NCBI GenBank assembly: GCA_022072225.1
Contig: JAJVIC010000009.1
Location: 1 to 64,000, forward strand
Direction: 5' to 3'
Length of the DNA: 64,000 bases
Source of the DNA: Bacteroidia bacterium
GTDB lineage: Bacteria > Bacteroidota > Bacteroidia > SXHM01
Shown: piece by piece, positions 27,323 to 36,302 of the stretch
Layout of the letters: every line of letters begins with the position of its first letter
Position numbering within the stretch: position 1 is the first letter of the stretch
Position numbers and translations under genes: made by a program
Notes under the pieces: model-generated
The model's input: the letters and a program-made list of their open reading frames with translations, nothing else
Told to the model about the DNA's origin: nothing
Databases searched by the model: none

Positions 27323-27760
27323 TTAAAAATTGGAAATAAACGTTTTTCCGGCAACAATACTGGCCGAAAACTCCTGAATGGTTTTTTTCTCGAGCAGGTT
27401 TTTCAGGCGCTGCGAGTAGTTTACAAACTGATCGTGAATAGGGCAGGGGTGACTGGCATCGCAGTCTTTTAATCCAAGACCGCAACGTTCAAACGCAGCT
27501 TTGCCGTCTATAACTTCTACAATATCCATTATTACAATGGGCTTTGCTTTTTTATCAATAAAAAAGCCGCCACCCGGACCTTTGGATGATGAAATGATTT
27601 TATGTTTTACCAGCGTTTGCAGAATTTTTGCCGTAAACGGTTCGGGCGATTCGATGGCTTCGGCTATTTCGTGAATTCCGAGTTTTTTTCCCTCTTTGCT
27701 TTTAATACATATATGCAGCACTGCTTTAATAACATACTCACAACTTTTAGAAAACATCAT
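27323..27760 (-). CDS. Rrf2-family transcription regulator with cysteine cluster
   Basis: This 145-residue winged-helix regulator of the IscR/NsrR/RsrR family begins MMFSKSCEYVIKAVLHI. The helix-turn-helix is around IHEIAEAIESPEPFTAKILQ and the wing around SSKGPGGGFFID. Three cysteines in CGLGLKDCDASHPC fit the Fe-S ligand loop of NsrR/IscR. It sits between the nos genes and the fasciclin gene and could sense NO or redox state. The dyad AAAAAGAC / GTCTTTTT present in both flanking promoters is a candidate operator. It starts 19 bases after the stop of the lipoprotein gene upstream, so the two form a unit. Confidence 0.87.
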   Translation of the reverse strand: MMFSKSCEYVIKAVLHICIKSKEGKKLGIHEIAEAIESPEPFTAKILQTLVKHKIISSSKGPGGGFFIDKKAKPIVIMDIVEVIDGKAAFERCGLGLKDCDASHPCPIHDQFVNYSQRLKNLLEKKTIQEFSASIVAGKTFISNF

Positions 27761-27779
27761 AGGGCAGCGGAATTAGTGC

Positions 27780-28247
27780 TTAGTTTCTGAATGCAAAAGA
27801 CGAATCTATTTTTGCGAACAACGTATTTATTTCAGCAGTTGCCTGCGCTGCGGCTGTAACATCGTTTTGCTGCAATGCCGGAACTTTATCGCCTATACTT
27901 TTCAGGTTGTTACAAAGTTCGGTTTTAGCTGTTGCATCAAGTCCGCAGTATTGATTGATGCGCTCAATATGATTCTGCAACAGGTTGCCATACTCATTAT
28001 AGGCTGCCACATTATTAGGTTGGCGTTTTATCATCACCGTAAAATTTACTACGGTGTTTTCCATTACTTTCAGTTCTTCGGATGTAGCACGGTCAACGGT
28101 GTATTTGCCGTTTACTTTTTCGGCAACAAAGTTTTCGGTGCTTTGGGCTGTGTCTGAATTATCATTGCCTGCGGTGTTGCTGCAAGCAGCTGTAATAAAC
28201 ACAAAGGCTGCTAAAAGTAATGCGGAGGTTATACTTGTATAACGCAT
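27780..28247 (-). CDS. Small lipoprotein of unknown function upstream of the Rrf2 gene
   Basis: This 155-residue lipoprotein (signal MRYTSITSALLLAAFVFITAAC, Cys22) has a charged, helical mature part. No domain is recognised. It contains two cysteines (YCGLD, ELCNN) that may form a disulfide. It is transcribed together with the Rrf2 regulator and diverges from the fasciclin gene across the shared control region. Confidence 0.7.
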   Translation of the reverse strand: MRYTSITSALLLAAFVFITAACSNTAGNDNSDTAQSTENFVAEKVNGKYTVDRATSEELKVMENTVVNFTVMIKRQPNNVAAYNEYGNLLQNHIERINQYCGLDATAKTELCNNLKSIGDKVPALQQNDVTAAAQATAEINTLFAKIDSSFAFRN

Positions 28248-28344
28248 GATGTATGAAGTTTAAATTTGGGTGCAAAGTTCTTATTCCTTTTCCATAACCA
28301 ATATGATGTATGTAATGTTTATAGATGATATAGGTCAATTAAAT

Positions 28345-28433
28345 AAAAAGACAAAAAGGTCTTTTTATTGATTACAATCATATTTTTTGCTGACCAACCT
28401 CATTACTGCACCCTTTAGTACAAAATATATTTG
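28345..28433 (+). promoter_or_regulatory. Promoter-operator of the fasciclin gene (copy of the nos control module)
   Basis: AAAAAGAC (28345-28352) and GTCTTTTT (28359-28366) form a perfect 8-base dyad. It is followed by an FNR/DNR-like box TTGATTACAATCAT (28368-28381, nine of ten consensus bases), the stretch TGACCAACCTCATTA, and the -7 element TATATTTG (28426-28433). Order, sequence and the 51.5-base box-to--7 spacing match the nos promoter. The region also lies upstream of the divergent lipoprotein-Rrf2 unit. Confidence 0.72.
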
Positions 28434-28467
28434 TCCCCGAAACCATAAACATTTAAACTCATTTATT

Positions 28468-29034
28468 ATGAAAACAATTTTTAAAACAGTACCAATAGTA
28501 TTAGCATTGGGGTTCTTTGTAGCCTCTTGCAGTTCGCCTGATGAAAATGCCGCAGCTTCGGCAAGTAATGAACAAGGAGCTCCTGCCGCAGGACAAAGTG
28601 CGGTAAAAGACGATATGTCGCAACCCGATGTGGTTAAAGTAGCAGTGGGTTCGCCCGACCACACTACCTTAGTTGCTGCAGTGCAGGCTGCACAATTAGT
28701 TGATGTACTCAGCAACGCAGGACCATTTACCGTATTTGCTCCGGTTAACAAAGCATTTGATGCATTGCCCGCAGGCACTGTAGAAGGTTTGCTGAAACCC
28801 GAAGCTAAAAAAGACCTGACCAACATTCTGGAGTATCACGTAACTACCAGTGCGCTGAAAGAAGATTATCTGAAAGACGGAATGAAGCTGGGAATGGTAA
28901 ACGGACAAAGCGCCACCATTACCATTGTTGACGGCAAAAAACAAATTAACGGTGCAAACATTCTTGCAGCCGTGCCTGCCTCTAACGGTATGGTGTATGT
29001 GATTGATGCGGTGCTGTTGCCCCCGCAGAAGTAA
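28468..29034 (+). CDS. Fasciclin-domain lipoprotein under the nos-type promoter
   Basis: This protein of about 188 residues starts at the ATG at 28468 (lipoprotein signal MKTIFKTVPIVLALGFFVASC, Cys21). An earlier in-frame start would lie inside the promoter. After a low-complexity Ala/Gln linker comes one FAS1 domain: HTTLVAAVQAAQLVDVLSNA, GPFTVFAPVNKAFDALPAGT, ILEYHVT and NGMVYVIDAVLLPP. FAS1 domains mediate adhesion or small-ligand binding. Sharing the nos control module suggests a role at the cell envelope during N2O or low-oxygen growth. Confidence 0.9.
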   Translation: MKTIFKTVPIVLALGFFVASCSSPDENAAASASNEQGAPAAGQSAVKDDMSQPDVVKVAVGSPDHTTLVAAVQAAQLVDVLSNAGPFTVFAPVNKAFDALPAGTVEGLLKPEAKKDLTNILEYHVTTSALKEDYLKDGMKLGMVNGQSATITIVDGKKQINGANILAAVPASNGMVYVIDAVLLPPQK

Positions 29035-29058
29035 GCGGCAACTTGGGTTTTAGAGTCG

Positions 29059-29099
29059 GAAAACCCCATTACACGAAAGTGTAGTGGGGTTTTCTTTTT
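29059..29099 (+). terminator. Intrinsic terminator of the fasciclin gene
   Basis: GAAAACCCCATTACAC (29059-29074) pairs with GTGTAGTGGGGTTTTC (29079-29094, one wobble) around a GAAA tetraloop, followed by TTTTT. It is 25 bases behind the stop. Confidence 0.92.
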
Positions 29100-29104
29100 C
29101 GACC

Positions 29105-29112
29105 TATCTTTG
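29105..29112 (+). promoter_or_regulatory. -7 promoter element of the aminopeptidase gene
   Basis: TATCTTTG, followed by TCCC as in several promoters of this window, lies 17 bases before the ATG. A -33 TTG would fall in the terminator and is not evident. Confidence 0.45.
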
Positions 29113-29129
29113 TCCCAAACCTAATTTCT

Positions 29130-30437
29130 ATGAAATACGCTCAAATCCCTAACAAACTGTTTATTGAAAACCGAAACCGTTTTACCAAGCAACTGAAACC
29201 AAACTCTGTTGCCGTTTTCAACAGTAACGATATTATGCCCACCAATGCCGATGGCACAATGGCCTTTCGACAAAACAGCGATCTGTTTTACCTTAGCGGC
29301 ATCGACCAGGAAGAAAGCATTCTCATCCTCTTCCCAGATTCATTAAATAAAGACTATAAGGAAATTCTTTTTGTGCGCGAAACCAACGAACACATCGCCA
29401 TCTGGGAAGGAGCAAAGCTTACTAAACAACAAGCCATTGAAGTTTCAGGAATAAAAACCGTTTTTTGGTTATCGGAATTTGACAAAATTTTTAACACCCT
29501 TATGGCCGAGGCAAAAAACGTTTACCTCAACACAAACGAACACCTTCGTGCTACTATTGAGGTAGAAACCCGCGATGCTCGCTTTATAAAAAAGTGTAAA
29601 GACCGCTTTCCCTTACATACTTATGAACGAAGCGCACCTTTACTAATGGAACTTCGCGCAATAAAGTCAGAAACCGAAGTAGAATTAATTCGTCAGGCAT
29701 GTGCTATTACCAAAAAAGGGTTTTTGCGCACACTTGCTTTCGTAAAACCGGGCGTTATGGAATACGAAATTGAAGCCGAACTTATCCATGAGTTTGTCCG
29801 CAACCGTTCGCGCGGTTTTGCTTACGGCCCAATCATTGCATCGGGTGGAAATTCATGCGTATTGCATTACGTTGAGAACAATCAACAATGTAAAAACGGT
29901 GATATTTTACTCATGGATGTAGCTGCTGAATATGCCAACTACGCTTCAGACCTAACACGATGCATTCCCGTTAACGGAAAATTTTCTCCGCGCCAAAAAC
30001 AAGTTTACAATGCCGTTCTCCGCGTTATGAAAGAAGCTACTTCCATGCTTCGCCCGGGAATTATCATCAGCGAGTTTAATAAGGAAGTAGGTAAAATAAT
30101 GGAGAAAGAATTAATCCAACTTGGTCTATTCACAGAAAAAGATGTGCGCAATCAAGATAAAGACAAGCCTTTGTACAAAAAGTATTTCATGCACGGCACT
30201 TCTCATTTTCTTGGTTTGGATGTTCACGATGTGGGCGACTTCAACAAACCGGTTCAGGCCGGAATGGTTTTTACCTGCGAACCCGGAATTTATATCAAAG
30301 AAGAAAACTTAGGAATCCGTTTAGAGAACGACATATTAGTTACCAATGGCAATCCCGTTGACCTGATGGCCGATATTCCTCTGGAAGCAGATGAAATTGA
30401 AGCCCTGATGGCCCAATCAGTGAAGGTTCTTGTATAA
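29130..30437 (+). CDS. pepP: Xaa-Pro aminopeptidase (M24B)
   Basis: This 435-residue cytoplasmic metallopeptidase removes N-terminal residues before proline. An N-terminal AMP_N domain (residues 1-150, NSVAVFNSNDIMPTNADG, FYLSGIDQEESILIL) is followed by the pita-bread domain with metal ligands in LLMDVAAEYANYASDLTRCIPV (two Asp), HGTSHFLGLDVHDVG (His), FTCEPGIYI (Glu) and IRLENDILV (Glu). Length fits PepP. Its 3' end overlaps the convergent barrel gene by 21 bases. Confidence 0.93.
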   Translation: MKYAQIPNKLFIENRNRFTKQLKPNSVAVFNSNDIMPTNADGTMAFRQNSDLFYLSGIDQEESILILFPDSLNKDYKEILFVRETNEHIAIWEGAKLTKQQAIEVSGIKTVFWLSEFDKIFNTLMAEAKNVYLNTNEHLRATIEVETRDARFIKKCKDRFPLHTYERSAPLLMELRAIKSETEVELIRQACAITKKGFLRTLAFVKPGVMEYEIEAELIHEFVRNRSRGFAYGPIIASGGNSCVLHYVENNQQCKNGDILLMDVAAEYANYASDLTRCIPVNGKFSPRQKQVYNAVLRVMKEATSMLRPGIIISEFNKEVGKIMEKELIQLGLFTEKDVRNQDKDKPLYKKYFMHGTSHFLGLDVHDVGDFNKPVQAGMVFTCEPGIYIKEENLGIRLENDILVTNGNPVDLMADIPLEADEIEALMAQSVKVLV

Positions 30438-31274
30438 ATCTTCGCAATTTTGGTATCGGTCTCCCTTCTGATTGCGCCCGTCACACCGTCCGAAATAGTA
30501 TATCAGCGAAAAGCTTATATCTATAAAGCTGTCTTTTTGGTCGGGATTTCCTCGTGTTGCTCTGTTTGCTCTTGCTACCCCGCCTGTTGGGTCTGAATAA
30601 TAAACCGTTGCAGCCCCTCCGGGCGAAGTTGCCAAAATATCAGGAGGAATGTAATTGGTACTTACATCATCTAAATAATCAGTAAAAATAACATGATACA
30701 CCGCTTCTAATTTCACTCCCCAATTACAGTGAAAACGATAGCGTACACCTAAACCAACAGGAATAACAGGCTGCCATAACGAATAAGCCTTGGCATAAAC
30801 ACCACCTGCAACATATTGTCCCTCAGTACCCAGAGGCTGCAAAGCGACTCCATGAGAAAGCGGACTGAAATGAAAAACCCCGCCACCAACTGTAATATAA
30901 GGAACCACCCGCCCAGCACGTTCACGCAATATGTTAAAGGTTAGCCGTAACGAAATCTCATCTATTTTAGAGTAAAAACCTAAGTTGCGCAGTTGCATAC
31001 TGGCATTTGAAGAGTAGGTATCATCAGCAGCAAGTGAACCATGAAGGTAATGCAGTTGCAAACCCCAACGGGTATTAATATCATAATGAACACCGGCATT
31101 TATTGCTAGTTTAACTGTCTTAAAATCAGGTAGTGCAGTCTCTTTCAAATCGCCTAAGTAATACATACTACCTACCCCAACATAAACCGAAAATCGCCCC
31201 TGTGCGAAAGACACCCCTTCTAAAATAAGAGAAAGGAGAATGGTAAGAATAATTCGTGAACTGCTGATTTTCAT
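30417..31274 (-). CDS. Outer-membrane beta-barrel protein (DUF6089-like)
   Basis: This 285-residue protein has a signal peptide ending near VSFAQ (residues 1-25). The body is amphipathic beta strands: FSVYVGVGSMYYLGDLKE, LAINAGVHYDINTRWGLQLH, VVPYITVGGGVFHFSP, VGLGVRYRFHCNWGVKLEAV, and a final FIDISFSLIYYFG strand before a short Cys-containing tail. The GSMYYLGDL opening is typical of a Bacteroidota porin-like family (DUF6089). Function unknown. The end overlaps pepP by 21 bases. Confidence 0.78.
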   Translation of the reverse strand: MKISSSRIILTILLSLILEGVSFAQGRFSVYVGVGSMYYLGDLKETALPDFKTVKLAINAGVHYDINTRWGLQLHYLHGSLAADDTYSSNASMQLRNLGFYSKIDEISLRLTFNILRERAGRVVPYITVGGGVFHFSPLSHGVALQPLGTEGQYVAGGVYAKAYSLWQPVIPVGLGVRYRFHCNWGVKLEAVYHVIFTDYLDDVSTNYIPPDILATSPGGAATVYYSDPTGGVARANRATRGNPDQKDSFIDISFSLIYYFGRCDGRNQKGDRYQNCEDLYKNLH

Positions 31275-31334
31275 GTGCTTTTACTAATTGAACGTAAATT
31301 GGGGCAAAGTTAGTATGTGCCCACCAAACTTTTA

Positions 31335-31366
31335 TTTGCTATTAAAATTTAAATAAGATATGTTTG
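31335..31366 (+). promoter_or_regulatory. Promoter of the bactofilin unit
   Basis: TTTG (31335-31338), 20 bases, then TATGTTTG (31359-31366): an exact match to the Bacteroidota consensus with ideal spacing, 35 bases before the ATG. Confidence 0.75.
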
Positions 31367-31401
31367 CACATCAAACTGTTGAAAATTAAACACATTTAAC
31401 C

Positions 31402-31833
31402 ATGTTCAACTCAGAAAACAAATCTCAGAAGTCAAACAGCGGCTCTGATGTTAACCCAAATTCAAGTAACCGTATACTTGCCGGAACCATTATAGAAGGA
31501 AGCATTCAAACCGAAGGACATATCCGAATAGACGGAACATTAATTGGCTCCATTACCTGTAAAGGAAAAATAGTAATAGGAGCAACCGGAAAAGTAGAAG
31601 GGGATATTAAATGTCAGAATGCAGATATTGAAGGAACTATTAAAGCCAATATTTCAGTTTCTGAACTGCTTAGTCTCAAAGCTACCGCAAAACTTACCGG
31701 TGATATATATGCTAATAAATTAGCCATTGAACCGGGTGCAATGTTTACCGGAAGTTGCAGCATGGGTGCTATAATAAAAGACATGCAGCATGGAAAATCC
31801 GGAGAAAACCAAAGAGTCGAAAAAACAGCTTAA
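31402..31833 (+). CDS. Bactofilin (polymer-forming cytoskeletal protein)
   Basis: This 143-residue bactofilin has a short polar N-terminal tail and a beta-helix core of repeated G-hydrophobic turns: ILAGTIIEGSIQTEGHIRID, GTLIGSITCKGKIVIGATG, VEGDIKCQNADIEGTIKA, LTGDIYANKLAIEPGAMFTG. Bactofilins polymerise at the membrane and shape cells or position machinery. The end overlaps the start of the AtpZ-like gene by 44 bases in another frame. Confidence 0.93.
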   Translation: MFNSENKSQKSNSGSDVNPNSSNRILAGTIIEGSIQTEGHIRIDGTLIGSITCKGKIVIGATGKVEGDIKCQNADIEGTIKANISVSELLSLKATAKLTGDIYANKLAIEPGAMFTGSCSMGAIIKDMQHGKSGENQRVEKTA

Positions 31834-32017
31834 CAATTATGCCCGTTATTCGGGAATGGCAGTGCAGATGATTGTCATTATACTGATTGGAGTTTTAGGC
31901 GGCATTAAGTTAGACGAGTTTATAGCTGTTAAATTCCCTGTTTTTACTTTGGTGCTTACATTGTTGTCGGTTTTTCTTGCCATGTTTTTTGCAATCCGTG
32001 ATTTTTTGAAAAAATAA
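31790..32017 (+). CDS. AtpZ-like F1F0-ATPase accessory protein
   Basis: This 75-residue protein has two membrane helices (GMAVQMIVIILIGVLGGIKL and FTLVLTLLSVFLAMFFAI). The YARYSGMAVQM and GVLGGIKLD blocks match the AtpZ/AtpI family (PF09527), thought to aid ATP-synthase assembly or carry Mg. It starts 44 bases inside the bactofilin end. The usual F0 subunit a gene does not follow in this window. Confidence 0.8.
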   Translation: MENPEKTKESKKQLNNYARYSGMAVQMIVIILIGVLGGIKLDEFIAVKFPVFTLVLTLLSVFLAMFFAIRDFLKK

Positions 32018-32021
32018 GAAC

Positions 32022-32393
32022 ATGGTAGCTTTTTTCAGAAATCTTATCTTATTCACGCTGGCAGTTAGTCTGGGGATATTTGTATGGAACAAATTCATGC
32101 CGGCAGAATATGTTTTTCAGAAAGCATGGTTTATTCTCGCATTGTATTTTGTAATAACTGTTGCAATTCACTGGGGTGCTGTACAATCAGCAAGTAAAGG
32201 CGGACAACAATTTATCCGTTATTTTTTAGCAGCAACTATGCTCAAACTTTTTTTATTACTTATAATTATAACACTATATGTTATGACAAAGCCTGCAGAT
32301 GCTGTGCATTTTGCAGTTTGCTTTCTTGTACTTTACTTGTTTTACACGGTTTTTGAAACCATACATCTGCTGAAACACTTTAAAAATGAGTAA
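32022..32393 (+). CDS. AtpI-like small membrane protein
   Basis: This 123-residue protein has four hydrophobic segments (residues 7-24, 37-53, 65-88, 96-113), the AtpI topology. It starts 4 bases behind the AtpZ-like stop. A position after bactofilin and AtpZ is known upstream of atpB in Bacteroidota; here a 415-base gap and nrdB follow instead. Sequence identity to AtpI is weak, so context carries the call. Confidence 0.62.
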   Translation: MVAFFRNLILFTLAVSLGIFVWNKFMPAEYVFQKAWFILALYFVITVAIHWGAVQSASKGGQQFIRYFLAATMLKLFLLLIIITLYVMTKPADAVHFAVCFLVLYLFYTVFETIHLLKHFKNE

Positions 32394-32808
32394 AGCGATT
32401 TTCCACAATCGCTCAACATCCTGTAAACACTAACAAGTAGGATTTTTACACTGAATATTCCCTTTACTGTCAGTTATTTCTGACCTGATAAATCGCTGAA
32501 AAGCCTTTCCTGAAAAGGATTATCGATGTATGTTACAGACCATATTACCGCAATGTTAAAAACTTTGCATGATTGTTTAAAACTATGAATAGAATCCTAA
32601 AAAAAATTATCCAAAATTTGCTGCAACGAAAATCGAAGCAATTACACATCGTAATTTCTTCGTTTCCAAAAAAATCAGGTTGTTTGTCTGTGAAAGGCAG
32701 ACTTTAGGCGGCAAATTGCGCTATAAAGTTTGAGTAAGAACTTTTTCACGCTTTTTTCGGGCAAAACAACACAGAAAAAGAAGATTTAACGAGTAAAAAC
32801 CAACATAT
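32394..32808. other. 415-base gap and structured leader of nrdBA
   Basis: No gene is seen. The right half would be the nrdB leader. It contains a stem CGAAG-C-AATTAC / GTAATT-T-CTTCG (32634-32645 with 32651-32662, one mismatch, 5-base loop) and a smaller stem GTCTG / CAGAC (32686-32690 with 32698-32702). A loose -7 (TATAAAGTTTG) is near 32721. No clear NrdR box or cobalamin riboswitch element is found. Confidence 0.5.
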
Positions 32809-33843
32809 ATGGAGCAAAAAACACAACAACAGGAAAAAGTTAACATCGAAGAAATTTTACCCGCAAAAACCACTCTTCCGATTGAACCTATTTTAGTTGA
32901 AAATACTGACCGTTTTGTGTTGTTTCCCATTAAGCATAACGACATTTGGAGTTTTTACAAAAAAGCAGAAGCCAGTTTTTGGACTGCCGAAGAAATAGAC
33001 CTTTCGCAAGATACTGTTGACTGGGAAAACAAGCTGAATGATGATGAGCGTCATTTCATAAAACACGTTCTTGCTTTCTTCGCAGCAAGCGATGGAATTG
33101 TAAATGAAAACCTTGCTATCAATTTTTTAAATGAAGTGCAATATCCTGAGGCCCGCTGTTTTTATGGCTTCCAGGTGATGATGGAAAACATTCACTCCGA
33201 AACGTATTCATTGCTGATTGATACTTACATAAAAGACAGCGCAGAGAAAAATTATCTTTTCAAAGCAATAGACACACTTCCATGTGTAAAGAAAAAAGCG
33301 GAATGGGCAGTGCGTTGGATCAGCAAAGGCTCTTTTGCTGAACGATTAGTTGCTTTTGCAGCGGTAGAAGGCATTTTCTTTTCAGGCAGTTTCTGCTCAA
33401 TCTTTTGGTTGAAAAAACGCGGCTTAATGCCCGGCTTGAGTTTTTCAAACGAACTGATTTCGCGCGATGAAGGTTTGCATTGCGATTTTGCATGTTTGCT
33501 TTACAGTCAGTTGGTAAATAAACTTCCGGCAGAAAGCGTGAAAGAAATTATTGCCAATGCAGTAGAATACGAAAAAGAATTTGTGAGTGATGCATTGCCC
33601 GTAAAACTGATTGGCATGAACGCAGAATTAATGTGTCAGTATATTGAGTTCTGTGCCGACAGATTGTTGGTAGCACTCGGAGTAAGCAAAATTTACAATG
33701 CTAAAAATCCCTTTGACTTTATGGAGATGATTTCGCTGCAAGGAAAAACCAACTTCTTTGAAAAACGCGTTAGCGAATATCAGAAAGCAGGTGTAATGAG
33801 CGAAAAATCACAACAACAATTCAGTTTAGACGAAGAATTTTAA
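32809..33843 (+). CDS. nrdB: Ribonucleoside-diphosphate reductase, beta subunit (class I)
   Basis: This 344-residue R2 protein holds the diiron-tyrosyl radical cofactor for deoxyribonucleotide synthesis. Ligand blocks are visible: [11 protein letters not shown] (Asp/Glu region), [39 protein letters not shown] with the radical-type Tyr and E-x-x-H, and [15 protein letters not shown]. These blocks resemble the eukaryote-like R2 branch. It is 13 bases upstream of nrdA in one operon. Confidence 0.96.
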   Translation: MEQKTQQQEKVNIEEILPAKTTLPIEPILVENTDRFVLFPIKHNDIWSFYKKAEASFWTAEEIDLSQDTVDWENKLNDDERHFIKHVLAFFAASDGIVNENLAINFLNEVQYPEARCFYGFQVMMENIHSETYSLLIDTYIKDSAEKNYLFKAIDTLPCVKKKAEWAVRWISKGSFAERLVAFAAVEGIFFSGSFCSIFWLKKRGLMPGLSFSNELISRDEGLHCDFACLLYSQLVNKLPAESVKEIIANAVEYEKEFVSDALPVKLIGMNAELMCQYIEFCADRLLVALGVSKIYNAKNPFDFMEMISLQGKTNFFEKRVSEYQKAGVMSEKSQQQFSLDEEF

Positions 33844-33856
33844 AATATATACAACT

Positions 33857-36232
33857 ATGTACGTAATAAAAAGAGACGGCAGACGCGAGTCAATCAAATT
33901 TGACAAAATAACCGCGCGCATTCAAAAACTTTGCTACGGCTTAAACCCCATCGTTGATCCTGTGCCGGTGGCGATGAAAGTTATCAAAGGAATTTATGAA
34001 GGCGTTACTACCATTGAACTCGATAACCTTGCTGCCGAAGTAGCGGCATCGTTCACCATCAAGCACCCTGATTATGCGTTGTTAGCTTCGCGCATTGCAG
34101 TGAGCAACCTGCACAAAATCACCAACAAGTCATTTTCAGGAACAATGAAAGCATTGTATGATTATGTTGACCCGGTTACAGGCGAAAATGCTTCTTTGCT
34201 TGCCAATGATGTTTATGAAATCATTGAAAAAAATGCAGAACTTTTAGATTCAACAATTATTTACGACCGTGATTTCGGTTACGATTATTTCGGCTTCAAA
34301 ACATTAGAGCGTTCCTATCTTTTAAAAATAGACGGAAGAATTGCTGAGCGTCCGCAACACATGCTAATGCGCGTAGCTGTAGGCATTCATAAAGATGACA
34401 TTAACTCTGTAATAGAGACCTACAACCTGATGAGCGAGCGCTGGTTTACCCACGCAACGCCAACACTTTTCAATGCAGGAACTCCAAAGCCTCAAATGTC
34501 AAGTTGCTTTTTGCTGACAATGAAAGACGACAGCATTGATGGTATTTATGATACTTTGAAACAGTGTGCTAAAATTTCGCAATCAGCAGGCGGAATTGGA
34601 TTAAGCATTAATAATATCCGTGCAACAGGTTCATACATTAAAGGAACGAACGGAACTTCCAACGGAATTGTTCCTATGCTGCGTGTGTTCAATGATACCG
34701 CACGTTATGTTGACCAAGGCGGAGGAAAACGCAAAGGTTCTTTTGCAATTTATTTAGAACCCTGGCATGCAGATATCTTCGATTTTCTTGACCTTAAAAA
34801 AAATCACGGGAAAGAAGAGAATCGCGCGCGCGATTTATTCTTCGCATTGTGGGTTCCTGATTTGTTTATGAAACGTGTAGAAGAAAATGGCGATTGGTCA
34901 TTATTCTGCCCGAATGAAGCTCCCGGACTTGCCGACACTTATGGTGACGAATTTGAAGCATTGTATTTCAAATATGAGAAAGAAGGAAAAATGCGCAAAA
35001 CAATCAAAGCGCAGGAACTATGGTTTGCCATTTTAGAATCACAAACCGAAACAGGCACTCCTTACATGCTTTACAAAGATGCCTGCAACAAAAAATCAAA
35101 TCAGAAAAATCTGGGAACAATTAAAAGCAGTAACCTCTGCACCGAGATTATTGAATACACTTCACCTGAAGAAGTTGCAGTTTGTAATCTTGCTTCAATA
35201 GCATTGCCTCACTTTATAATTGACGGTCAATTCGATCATCAGAAATTATTTGAGGTTACTTACGTAATCACAAAAAATCTGAACAAAATCATAGACAGAA
35301 ATTTTTATCCGGTTGAAGAAGCGCGCAGAAGTAATATGCGCCACCGTCCTATCGGAATTGGTGTTCAGGGATTGGCAGACGCGTTCATTTTGCTGCGCAT
35401 GCCTTTCGATTCGAACGAAGCTAAAAAACTGAACAAAGAAATTCACGAGACCATTTACTATGCAGCGATGACTGCGTCAAAAGATCTTGCTAAAATTGAC
35501 GGACCTTATGAAAGTTTTGCAGGTTCACCGGTTTCACAAGGAATTTTTCAGTTTGACATGTGGGGAGTAACACCTTCCAGCCGTTGGGAATGGGATATTC
35601 TGAAAGACGAAGTTAAAAAACACGGAGTAAGAAACTCATTGCTGCTTGCGCCAATGCCAACAGCTTCTACTTCACAAATACTCGGGAACAATGAGTGCTT
35701 TGAACCATACACTTCTAATATCTACACACGCAGAGTATTGTCAGGAGAATTTATTGTAGTAAACAAGCATTTACTGAAAGATCTCGTAAACCTTGGTTTA
35801 TGGAATGACGGTTTGAAAAACGACCTCATTGCGGCTAATGGTTCTATCCAAAATCTTGATGTAATTCCTCAAAACATAAAAGACCTTTACAAAACTGTTT
35901 GGGAAATAAAACAGAAAGATTTAATCGACATGGCTGCTGACCGCGGTGCTTATATCTGCCAGAGCCAGTCACTAAACCTTTTTGTTCAAAATCCAAATTT
36001 TGGTAAACTGACTTCTATGCATTTTTATGCCTGGAAAAAAGGATTGAAAACAGGAATGTATTACCTGCGCACTAAAGCGGCAACCGATGCAATTAAGTTT
36101 ACCGTTGAGAAACAAGCAGCGGTTCAACCTGAAGTACAGCAGGTGGCAGCACCAAAAACTGTTGAAGAGCAACAAGCAGCAATTGCATGTTCGTTAGATA
36201 ATCCGGAAGGTTGCGAAGCTTGTGGTAGCTAA
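33857..36232 (+). CDS. nrdA: Ribonucleoside-diphosphate reductase, alpha subunit (class I)
   Basis: This 791-residue R1 subunit begins with an ATP-cone ([18 protein letters not shown]), the allosteric activity site. Catalytic blocks are [20 protein letters not shown] (first redox Cys), [38 protein letters not shown] with N-x-C-x-E, and [20 protein letters not shown]. The tail ends in CEACGS, the C-x2-C pair that relays electrons from thioredoxin. Length is typical of eukaryote-like R1. Confidence 0.97.
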   Translation: MYVIKRDGRRESIKFDKITARIQKLCYGLNPIVDPVPVAMKVIKGIYEGVTTIELDNLAAEVAASFTIKHPDYALLASRIAVSNLHKITNKSFSGTMKALYDYVDPVTGENASLLANDVYEIIEKNAELLDSTIIYDRDFGYDYFGFKTLERSYLLKIDGRIAERPQHMLMRVAVGIHKDDINSVIETYNLMSERWFTHATPTLFNAGTPKPQMSSCFLLTMKDDSIDGIYDTLKQCAKISQSAGGIGLSINNIRATGSYIKGTNGTSNGIVPMLRVFNDTARYVDQGGGKRKGSFAIYLEPWHADIFDFLDLKKNHGKEENRARDLFFALWVPDLFMKRVEENGDWSLFCPNEAPGLADTYGDEFEALYFKYEKEGKMRKTIKAQELWFAILESQTETGTPYMLYKDACNKKSNQKNLGTIKSSNLCTEIIEYTSPEEVAVCNLASIALPHFIIDGQFDHQKLFEVTYVITKNLNKIIDRNFYPVEEARRSNMRHRPIGIGVQGLADAFILLRMPFDSNEAKKLNKEIHETIYYAAMTASKDLAKIDGPYESFAGSPVSQGIFQFDMWGVTPSSRWEWDILKDEVKKHGVRNSLLLAPMPTASTSQILGNNECFEPYTSNIYTRRVLSGEFIVVNKHLLKDLVNLGLWNDGLKNDLIAANGSIQNLDVIPQNIKDLYKTVWEIKQKDLIDMAADRGAYICQSQSLNLFVQNPNFGKLTSMHFYAWKKGLKTGMYYLRTKAATDAIKFTVEKQAAVQPEVQQVAAPKTVEEQQAAIACSLDNPEGCEACGS

Positions 36233-36250
36233 ACCAACTAAGCATTCATA

Positions 36251-36286
36251 AAAGAAAAAGCCAGACTTTTGTCTGGCTTTTTCTTT
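36251..36286. terminator. Bidirectional intrinsic terminator behind nrdA
   Basis: AAAGAAAAAGCCAGAC and GTCTGGCTTTTTCTTT pair perfectly over 16 bases around a TTTT loop, between nrdA and the convergent membrane-protein gene. Confidence 0.92.
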
Positions 36287-36302
36287 TGCATAATACCTGA
36301 AT

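Noticed and set aside
32394-32808. Cobalamin riboswitch before nrdB
   Set aside because: The conserved B12-box and core segments could not be found, and class I reductase does not need B12.
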